64,000 nucleotides of DNA from Pachyseris speciosa. Its lineage: Eukaryota > Cnidaria > Anthozoa > Scleractinia > Pachyseridae. Position numbers and translations under genes: made by a program. Location of the stretch: NCBI GenBank assembly GCA_016490735.1, contig JAEMWC010000374.1:414501-478500 (forward strand), written 5' to 3'. Under the pieces are notes generated by a model that had not been told where the DNA came from, did not search any database, and worked only from the letters and a program-made list of their open reading frames with translations. Positions within the stretch are counted from its first letter, which is position 1. Each line of letters opens with the position of its first letter. This document shows, piece by piece, positions 56,885-64,000 of the stretch.

Positions 56885-56885
56885 C
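54446..56885 (+). pseudogene. L2/CR1-like LINE, 5' truncated, YADD intact but frameshifted
   Basis: Starts in the endonuclease-RT linker (54446-54748: DPDELAAIFDNTLRSLHT, WMNDEIILARR), then RKAERKW and NKARSDYYTNFITENSTDQR (54813-55088). RT follows: KKSCPLDPIPTKLLKESVDV (55117-55569), then the motif A region SAAFDTVNHNTL (55553-55816) and motif B CGVPQGSCLGPLLF. Motif C CYADDSQVYI is intact near 55826 in another frame. The thumb and tail run 55932-56690 (MLNNDLKFKDDKTEFLSIGT, RLGYCNGLLYGLP, CAAPKLWNALPFDIR). At least four frameshifts or stops. The 3' tail has GCGCATTATAAATG then (TTA)n to 56885, like the SINE tails. The endonuclease is missing. This is the best preserved LINE here. Confidence 0.9.
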
Positions 56886-56889
56886 ATTA

Positions 56890-57535
56890 TTAATTATGCT
56901 ACCAAATTGAATCGCACATGCCCTCGTTGCCAACATGACGTGATGATCACGTGGGTAATTCTAATCGCGTACCCAAATGTATGACAGCGGCTAATGATCA
57001 GTCCCCGCGTGAGAAGTCACAGGTAGATTAAAGCTCACTCCAGTAACATTAGAATGCGGACTGCGAGCATGAGTTGAGGAACTGAATTCCAAGGGCAAAT
57101 ATGAGAGCGTGCTTTTCATGCGAAATATATAAAGATTATTGTCTTAGAGTAAGCGCGTTTTTTGTTGACCCCTCAGTGCTTTTCGACATGCCAAGTATTT
57201 TGCTGTCGATTTTAGCGTTCTATAATAACGTCCTTTATAGCACTAAAGTGCCCTAGTTTGAAGACTGTAAGCTGTCGGTCAAGGACTGTCATACGTGTAG
57301 GTCTAACTTGGGCAAAATCGTGTCAGCTCGACCAATCAGTGATGAAAATATTAGGTGGCATGCAAAGTCCGAGAGCTACGGATCAAATCTTCCGCAAGCC
57401 CATGTTCAGTTTCATGAACACAAGTAAAGAGTAGCAGATCACAAGCACTTGCATTGCAAGTTTGCTTCTGTGGTACACGTACCTCGTATTCACAGAACAA
57501 AATTCTATCAGTTCAACTACTTGGCATCGTTTAAC
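56890..57535. other. No gene recognised; downstream flank of GPCR copy 4
   Basis: Unique-looking sequence without supported features. It includes the 3' flank of the minus-strand receptor. Confidence 0.5.
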
Positions 57536-57538
57536 ACT

Positions 57539-58600
57539 CTAGCCTTCCTGAACCTGTCTGAATCGGACTAAAACAACATTATTGCTTGGCAGTTCCAATG
57601 GTGATTCTTGAAATTTTCCACCTTTTATTCTCGGCCAGAGCTCTGCAATCGCTTTGCGGATTGCCTTTACTCTCCAAATGCAAATCAGCGGATTGAGAGA
57701 AGAGTTAAAAAAGGCTGCTGTTTCTGCCCAGCTGTAAAAGTTGTATGTGTCGATGTTAATGTGCATTATCTGGTTCATTGAAGTGATAAGAAGAACTGGC
57801 AGATTGAATGCCAGGTAAACTGTTACTATACATACGATATTTGCCGTGAATTTGATCTGCATCTGACCTGCTCCAATTTTCTGATGACATTCGAGGCGCT
57901 TGATCTGTTTCTGGTGGCGGTGGATCAGGGGAAGTATTCTCAACTGGCCTACAACAGCAGTCAGCAACAGAACTAACCATGAAGCAAGATGGATTCCTCT
58001 CGCTACTTTGTTATGAACCCACTGAAGACCTGTTAATAAAATGTTCATGATCCAGATAGAGATCACCAGTTTAAGAACTCTCGAATAGCGAATAACGTGA
58101 TAGTACCGTAAAGGACAAAACAAGGCGATGTATCTCTCGCAGCTTATGGCGCATAAAGTGACAAGCGACACACCATAACAAACAAAGAAACCGTTGGAGT
58201 AAAACAATCGCAATGAGCACGGAACAAACGTGTCCTGGTTTTCAACGAGTCTAAAGGCAACGTAACTTGGCTGGACAAACAAGCCGACGAGAAGGTCCGA
58301 AACTGCAAGGCATCCAAGCAATAAATTTAAAGGAGATCGAAGAGAAACTTTCCTAATAATCACTAAAATGACAAGTGAATTTGCCACAATGCCACACGGT
58401 GATAACACAGCATTCAGAACACCTGTGACCAAATTGGTGACTAATCGACTTGGAACTTTGTCAAATTTCGGATCAGGCAGAAAGAAGCAGCTCTCTCTGG
58501 CAATAGCCGCAGAACAATTGTACTTCATGGAAGTGGTGCAATCTGAAAGATTTGCCATATTTGTTGTTGTCAGTATCTTCTCGTTTCGGCCTTGAATCAA
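57539..58600 (-). CDS. Intact class A (rhodopsin-like) G protein-coupled receptor
   Basis: A single-exon, 353-codon plasma-membrane receptor. The first ATG is at 58600; an internal Met at residue 15 (MANLSD) may be the true start. N-terminus: sequons NLS and NCS, and the cluster-wide CFFLPDPKFDK motif (38-48). TM1 about 62-83 with Asn74 (VANS), TM2 about 91-112 with LAVSD (Asp102), Cys128 before TM3, ERY at 155-157 instead of DRY. TM4 about 175-194 with Trp183, TM5 about 204-224 without the usual Pro, TM6 about 250-274 with FNLP in place of CWxP, TM7 about 287-307 with NPLIC instead of NPxxY, then a helix 8 (IWRVKAIRKAI). The ligand is unknown. The family resembles cnidarian-expanded orphan receptors; similarity to melanocortin/adenosine-type receptors is only general. 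It is the only intact copy of four in the window. Confidence 0.92.
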   Translation of the reverse strand: MIQGRNEKILTTTNMANLSDCTTSMKYNCSAAIARESCFFLPDPKFDKVPSRLVTNLVTGVLNAVLSPCGIVANSLVILVIIRKVSLRSPLNLLLGCLAVSDLLVGLFVQPSYVAFRLVENQDTFVPCSLRLFYSNGFFVCYGVSLVTLCAISCERYIALFCPLRYYHVIRYSRVLKLVISIWIMNILLTGLQWVHNKVARGIHLASWLVLLLTAVVGQLRILPLIHRHQKQIKRLECHQKIGAGQMQIKFTANIVCIVTVYLAFNLPVLLITSMNQIMHINIDTYNFYSWAETAAFFNSSLNPLICIWRVKAIRKAIAELWPRIKGGKFQESPLELPSNNVVLVRFRQVQEG

Positions 58601-59275
58601 TTGCTACGGTGTAGTGGTTGATTTCGCGTTTCCTTTGCTAGCAAGTTTGAACAACTGTCTGCGGATTGTTTGTGTTATTTTATGCCAGCTTGATCCGGAG
58701 TTGAAGTCCACATGTTTGAATAACAGACATGTCAAGAGCTAATGGTGTTATTAAAGTTGACTACCGTGACAAGGCGTTTGAATTCATTAAAATGTCCCAC
58801 AGTATAAGACATTAAAGTCTGAACCAATTTTTGAACACAGTATACCGGTAGAACCGCTTTGAAATTGTTTATCTGGGAAATATTTTGCCGTGACAGTATC
58901 AAAGTGGATAAAAAACTTAAAATGACGAAATAACAAATATTCCTTTCAAATTAGAGAGTCTATATATGATTAATATTTGAATTCATTTTAAGCTTTGTCG
59001 GCTTTAAAGTCAAACATCATGTTTTTAATTATATAATTCTGAAACCTTCCGCTACTACTAAACAAGTAAGTCAAGCAATGCGTTTTTAGTCAGTCTAGTC
59101 CGGGAAAAAACATAGTGAAATAAAAAACAATTGAATTGAAACTGCAGCTCAACACTTTAGCCGAACTCCATCCATGTCAGTTGGTTGTCTGACAGTTCAT
59201 CACAGGCGGAAAACGAAAATTTGTTTTTGAATATTCAACAGGGAAGGTATTTCGGATCATATTACTTTTCTGAGT
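58601..59275. other. Upstream of GPCR copy 4; no gene recognised
   Basis: AT-rich sequence that would hold the promoter of the minus-strand receptor. No clear TATA box or non-coding exon was chosen. Confidence 0.4.
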
Positions 59276-59279
59276 AACC

Positions 59280-59625
59280 GTACACGAGTACAGGGATCCC
59301 AGTACGAGTTGCAAACCAAGTACGGATACAACTCGAGCTCGATTACCGGTGTCTTCAATCATGCTACCACAACTCGTTCTCGATCTTTATCATGCTCGGT
59401 TATCACAACTCGAGCTCGATTGAAGGGCTCGGTCCAAAGGTTCAGACTCGCAGACTCGTACTCGAGTTGTAGTATTCGTGCACGGGTCTCTCTTGTTGCA
59501 TCGAGTTGTCGACAGGAAACTGGTACCGAGCTTACTCGTCCCAGACTCCATTCTCGTTCCTCCAGTCTTCGCTCCGTACTGCGCAGGCTTGACGAAACGA
59601 ACTCTCGCGAGAGGACCCGCGAGTT
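59280..59625. repeat. CTCGAG/ACTCG-rich irregular repeat patch
   Basis: ACTCG or its inverse CGAGT occurs more than a dozen times in about 340 bp, including AACTCGAGCTCGATT at 59330 and 59408. No fixed period. Long frames on both strands are probably a by-product of its composition. Confidence 0.5.
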
Positions 59626-60221
59626 GAACCACAAACATGCGCAGTTCAGCCGGAAGTCCCATATTTGCTAGTCTCGTTCCCAGAGCCCACGTGTCATTTG
59701 GTCAGCAACATCTTTCGTTGGGTCACTCGTTGGGTCGCTCGTTTCCCGACCGCTGGTCCCAAATCGCGCGAAAATTCGTTATGGGATATTGTAGTCATTT
59801 GATAGTTTTCCTCCACTTCTTTAAATGGATTCGCTCCTATTTTTTATTGGACCGCATCCACGGGAAAGGTCCGCGTACTACGTTTTGACAAGCAACTTGT
59901 GTAGAGGTAAGATTATCGAAAAGTTACCTGAAAGATTAAATTTGGTAATTGTTACACCTTGGTGCTTTGCTAGCTATTTACGCTTGTTTGTTCATTGTTG
60001 TCTACCAGTCGCCTTATGTACAGGGAGATGTGTATTGGAGGAAGCAAACTGAAGGATTGACTTCCTTTCTTCATCTTCTAATAGTTCTATTATTTTCAAT
60101 TTGATGTGTATAGAATACAGGTCACATTCCACAGGTCAGAGTACAGGTCACTGTGCTACAGAGAAATAAACTAAACCGAAACCTTTTTTCCTCTATCGAA
60201 AATAACATATTTTTAGCGACT

Positions 60222-60542
60222 AGTGCACGTGTCATTGGCTTCCCCATGGGGTCGACCCCCGGGCTAACCGAGGGGATTGTAAAATTGAGGATTTTCCCCG
60301 TGGGGTCGGAGAATCTTGCAATACAAAGTCCCCTGGGTGAGGTGTCTCTCAGCAGAAAATCCTCCTGACATCCTTTACAAACTTGTGAATTTCTCCACCC
60401 CCTAATCTTTGATGGTAAAACAATGCCAAGATTTCCCCTACCCTCGGGGAAAGAATCCCATCCATCTCTTTGTATTCCCCCACATATCTCCTTGTTGGCC
60501 CAGGGTTCGACCCCATGGGGAGGCCGATGACATGCATAAGGG
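60222..60542. mobile_element. MITE with CATGGGGTCGA-rich TIRs, copy 1
   Basis: GTCATTGGCTTCCCCATGGG at the left pairs with CCCCATGGGGAGGCCGATGA at the right, about 45 bp of imperfect inverted repeat. The interior (CCTGACATCCTTTACAAA, AAAGAATCCCATCCA) is shared with copy 2. Confidence 0.75.
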
Positions 60543-60599
60543 CTAGGAGACACTTAAAATGTTCAAACTTGTACTCTGACCTTTGGAATGTGCTCTGTA

Positions 60600-60768
60600 C
60601 AGTGGAACCCCACCATACGACCATCCCTTTAATAGAACCACTTTATTGTGGCCTGAACTACAAAAGCCCACTCATTTTCTCACTGGTAAACCTTGTTAAT
60701 CCGACCACCCTGTTAACAAGACCAAATTTTCATAGCCCGGCGTTGGTTGTTTTAACATGGTTCCACTG
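60600..60768. mobile_element. Short Tigger/pogo-like MITE, TA target
   Basis: Ends CAGTGGAACCCC and ATGGTTCCACTG flanked by TA on both sides. It lies between two copies of another MITE. Confidence 0.75.
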
Positions 60769-60775
60769 TAGTTTA

Positions 60776-61118
60776 TGCACATTTCATTGGCTTCCCCTTG
60801 GGGTCAACCTCTGGGCTAACCAGGGAGATTGTGAAATCAGTCAAGAAAACGTGATGAATTTTCCCAGGGGGTGCAGGTTCAAGGGAATCTTGCGAGAAAA
60901 AGTCTCTTGGGTGAGCTGGCTTGCAGCCAAAAATCCCCCTGACATCCTTTACAAATGTGTGAATTCCCCCACCTCCCTAATCCTTGATCGTAAAACAATG
61001 TCAAAATTTCCCCTACCCTCAGTCAAAGAATCCCATCCAACTCTTTGTATTCCCCCACATATCTCCTTGGCTAGCCCGGGGGTCGATCCCACGGGGAAGC
61101 CGATGACATGTGCATTAG
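60776..61118. mobile_element. MITE with CATGGGGTCGA-rich TIRs, copy 2
   Basis: Ends ATGCACATTTCATTGGCTTC and GAAGCCGATGACATGTGCAT. Interior colinear with 60222-60542, about 80% similar by eye. Same orientation as copy 1. Confidence 0.75.
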
Positions 61119-61277
61119 ACCCGCCATTTTCCAACTTAAAACAAATAACTCAAATCAATTAATATGTGTTCCAAATTGTACATTTATTCTGTTAAGTCAT
61201 ACACAGGTTATTACTTCGTATGCAATCCAGTGACAACACTACCTCAGAAGCAGAACATTAAAGAGTTCTTAGGCCTG

Positions 61278-61383
61278 GTTCAAATGGTGAACTTCACATG
61301 TGCGCAATCTAATGCAAATAAGCGAGTCAAATATTCTTCTCATTTGCATTAGATTTGGCACACGTGAAGTTCAACATTTGAAC
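61278..61383. repeat. 106-bp palindrome
   Basis: GTTCAAATGGTGAACTTCAC pairs with GTGAAGTTCAACATTTGAAC, and ATCTAATGCAAAT pairs with ATTTGCATTAGAT. The loop is about 20 bp. Confidence 0.85.
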
Positions 61384-61389
61384 ATGTCC

Positions 61390-62105
61390 TTCAAGCATAA
61401 CGAAAGCAGTATACGCCAACGCAGTAGCGTGTTGGTCATTAGTACCTATAGTTAGGACAAAAGCCACTAATTAATTAACAAGTCAGTGCGTCTGCATATG
61501 TTGCTTGTGCTTATGCTTGCCTCATACATGTAAACCAGGCTTAAGAAAACATGGCAGGTTCATAAATTATCCAGAATCGGGGGATGAAGAGGACCAATGG
61601 AGTTCTCATTATTCCTTCTTAAAACTTTTTATTTTTCTTTTATTCCAGTCAAGAAATAACCATTATTCCGAAGAACATTTTATTCCTTTATTCCCAAACA
61701 ACTAAGTCAATTATTCCATTATTTGAGTACAAAATTTTTGTTATCCCTATCCCATTATTCGCCTTCAACTGCCCGATTCCAGTAAGCTTAATTGTAATAC
61801 AGATGTTTGAAAAAGTAGTATAGATAATTGCAAAACTCTCTCCTTATTGTGTAAAGTATATGAAATGGTAGGGAAATCGGTCATTGAGGCTTTTAAAAGG
61901 GCCTTTCATTAAAATATTTCGAGCACACGTACCTTATGTCTGTACGGTTTTGATTTATTGAACGCTACATGAAAATGACAAGTAGACTTCCTGTTTTAGG
62001 TATACGAAAGGGTACCATTTGTCAATGGAAGGTATACGAAAGGGGTAACTTTTCTGTCAATACTGGTATTCAAAAGGGTAAGGGGTTGGACCTCGGGACG
62101 GAGCC
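61390..62105. other. No gene recognised; TTATTCC-rich patch
   Basis: TATTCC/ATTATTCC recurs at least eight times at 61600-61760. Short repeats of GGTATACGAAAGGG lie at 62000-62050. No coding sense. Confidence 0.5.
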
Positions 62106-62114
62106 TCTTCGTAT

Positions 62115-63530
62115 TAAAATTTGTTTAGTACCACCGCCACCCCCCCTCGGGAATTTATGCAATAGATAACGTTTGCTGAGGTACACGTGAAACGATCAGA
62201 GATCTTAACAGATAGCTTAGGGCCTGATATTTTGTCAGTGTTTTGAAAAAAAGGACAAATTTTGCATCGCGAGCGCGCGCATTTCAAGGTGCCAGGTTGC
62301 TCAGTTGTTTTGAATGCGCTTTTGACTGGAAAGTTACCTACTTTTTCCTGGCGTTTGAATGAAGTCTGGTGGTTGCGAAAAGATTCTAGCAGTTTTTGGG
62401 TCATTTTGCAGTATTTTAAAGTTATTAAGAACCATGGCTTTAACTGGGTCAGTATGAGGGTGAATGGAATTCTGTCATTCTTTTCCTTTCGTGACGTCTG
62501 TAGTGCTGACTGTTGATCAAATTGCTGGGCGCGGTGATAGCCCGATTGAACCACAGAATCAGGACAGCCGCGTTTCTCGAAAAACTGGCACATTTCCTCT
62601 GATTTGTTGGAAAAATCAGAGTCATCACTACATAGAGGACCTTGAAAGGAATAAACGGAGGATGAATTGACTGATTTCCTCCTTGCTTGACTAAAACTGC
62701 GCCGATGCAGTCGTCAATATCGCGACCGTAAAGTTTAGCTTTAGGGCAGTTGCACTAATCGAAGAATTGATGCTCGGCGTAACCTACAAAAAGATTGGCG
62801 TAACTAGGTCCCATTTTTGTGCTACACCATTGATTTGTTTGTAATAGTTATCAGCGAATGAAAAACAGTTAAGTGTTAAAACTAGTTCAGCTAGGCGGAG
62901 AAGCGTTTCCGAGCTTGGTTCCTGGACGGTGCGTTGATCGCACAAATACTGAAGTGCTTGAAGACTTTCGCCGTTGGGAATGACGGTGTATAGAGATGTA
63001 ATATCCACAGTGAAAATTAGTTTTTCTTCACCGGTGAAATTGAGATCACGGAAAATTTCAAGTGTGTGTTGACTTTTTTTAATATAAGATGGCGAAGATT
63101 TGACAATGGGCGCCACAATCTTGTGTAAATAGAGGGGGCAGGATGGTCAAGCGGTTAGTGTGATGGATTTCAATGCGGTTGCCCCGGGTTCAAATCCCGC
63201 TCTGGCCGCTAGCTGGTGTTGTTCTGGGTAGTCCCTGGTTCAAGTCCTCGGTCATCCTTGATATATAGCCAACTGGTTTGCCTCCGGCCAGTTGGGATTC
63301 TTATCATGTTGAGTTTCTTTGCATTATTTGTTTCTATCATTATTTGTGGGCCACAATGGAAACCACTGGGCTACCAGTGATTGTGTCACCCCTATAATGT
63401 GGTATTATTATTATTATTATTATTATTATTGTTATTATTATTGATTATTATGTAAATAAATATTGTTTTTATTGCTATTAATAAAGAGTTGTTTTTGTTT
63501 TTAAAAATATCATTATCATCATCATCATCA

Positions 63531-63570
<40 letters not shown>

Positions 63571-63675
63571 TATTATTAAATAGCTAGAAATAAGTTCTGT
63601 AGGGCAACTACAGGCAGAAAAGATAGGTCGACCCGGGCTGCTAGGTTTGTGAATTTTGGGTAAAAAATAATACAC
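62115..63675 (-). pseudogene. Penelope-like retroelement, RT and C-terminal region, split by a SINE
   Basis: Minus strand. The pre-RT block YYFLPKIHKPSSPGRPIFSA (63675-63584) is separated by the SINE from SSYLHKIVAPIVKSSPSYIK and the RT core LIFTVDITSLYTVIPNGE (63125-62784). Motif C appears as GRDIDDCIGA near 62725 in another frame, so the DD pair is kept. The C-terminal part (62593-62160) includes CARSRCKICPFFQNTDKISG and FTCTSANVIYCIN, and stops before the GIY-YIG nuclease. Penelope-like elements pair an unusual telomerase-related RT with a GIY-YIG endonuclease. Frame changes and missing nuclease make this copy inactive. Confidence 0.85.
63133..63576 (+). mobile_element. tRNA-derived SINE with 7-bp TSD inside the Penelope RT
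   Basis: The head GGTCAAGCGGTTAGTGTGAT has a long variable-arm-like stretch and a B box GGTTCAAATCC (63187-63197), resembling tRNA-Ser/Leu. The core AGCCAACTGGTTTGCCTCCG is followed by TATT/TCA simple repeats. Flanks TAAATAG at 63126-63132 and 63577-63583 are a perfect 7-bp TSD. Removing the insert restores the Penelope frame locally. Distinct from the 6925 family. Confidence 0.85.
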
Positions 63676-63789
63676 GAGGTTCTCGGAGTAGCCCAGTGGT
63701 GATGAGATTAGCAGCAGTAGCCGGTAATTCTTATTTTGACTACAATGTCCTGAATCGTGTCCTTGACAATTTTTTGGTAGTCACACATG

Positions 63790-64000
63790 CCAAGTTAGTT
63801 AGCCTATGACCATTTCGAACGATCTTAAATGGAATGCGCATGTCAATGAAATGGTAAAAAAGTCTATCTCTAGGCTTTATTTGTTAAGGCAGCTTAAGCG
63901 GGCAAACGTAGCCCCTGTTGACCTTTAAAGTTTTTGTCACATGCATTCGTCCAGTGAGAGAACATGCTTGCCAAGTCTTCCATAACAGTTTCCTGGCTTA
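63790..64000 (+). pseudogene. LINE RT C-terminal fragment running off the right edge
   Basis: The plus strand reads ISNDLKWNAHVNEMVKKSIS, then RLYLLRQLKRANVAPVDL, a stop, and a shifted continuation (FVTCIRPVREHACQVFHNSF). This is the post-YADD region of an L2/CR1-like RT. Confidence 0.75.

Noticed and set aside
59309..59671. Overlapping Arg/Ser-rich ORFs on both strands
   Set aside because: Consequence of the stop-poor ACTCG-rich composition of this patch.
63150..63215. Functional tRNA-Ser/Leu gene
   Set aside because: Part of a SINE with a TSD and non-tRNA body.

Overview
This is repeat-rich, gene-poor, AT-leaning eukaryotic (metazoan) DNA. The mix of BEL/Pao, L2/CR1-like and Penelope-like retroelements, tRNA-derived SINEs, many foldback MITEs and a local expansion of intronless class A GPCRs looks like an anthozoan cnidarian, most likely a stony coral or anemone. 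The species assignment is inference. There is no sign of prokaryotic organisation.

The main host content is a family of four paralogous class A GPCR genes: 29.66-30.84 kb (+), 40.69-42.26 kb (-), 48.05-51.84 kb (+) and 57.54-58.60 kb (-). Only the last reads as one intact seven-helix ORF of 353 codons. The others are broken by frameshifts, by an insertion after TM1, or by nested transposons. The third and fourth copies are very similar at DNA level, which suggests recent duplication. The cluster looks like receptor birth-and-death captured in one locus.

Region by region. At 0-4.1 kb there is a BEL/Pao gag running off the left edge and a LINE reverse-transcriptase tail. At 4.07-4.50 kb there is a MITE with a perfect 6-bp target-site duplication (TSD), and a sister copy at 23.77 kb has the same TSD length. 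At 5.8-6.4 kb there is a long inverted repeat. At 6.9-11.7 kb there are a SINE, two satellites and a decayed LINE split by about 1 kb of foreign DNA. At 12.0-15.9 kb a RING/coiled-coil gene remnant is interrupted by a 2.3-kb TIR transposon carrying a RecQ-like helicase N-terminus. At 16-22.8 kb there are a Tc1/mariner-like transposase relic, SINEs, a second RecQ-like fragment and a LINE interrupted by a TTAA MITE. At 24.46-25.77 kb there is an unidentified gene with two frame changes.

From 26 to 29.6 kb there is little beyond one foldback MITE. From 30.7 to 40.6 kb there are satellites, MITEs, a Penelope-like 3' end and tRNA-like tandem repeats. From 42 to 47 kb there are MITEs and palindromes. 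From 48.5 to 51.2 kb a transposon sits inside a transposon inside a receptor. From 54.4 to 56.9 kb there is a LINE with an intact YADD motif but several frameshifts. From 59 to 61.4 kb there are MITEs and a palindrome. From 62.1 to 63.7 kb a Penelope-like RT is split by a SINE with a 7-bp TSD. At the right edge another LINE fragment begins.

The best candidates for undescribed biology are the atypical GPCR family, the helicase-carrying TIR element, the MITE family with 6-bp TSDs and the tandem tRNA-like units. All frame joins and TSDs were read by eye; no alignment or database search was run.
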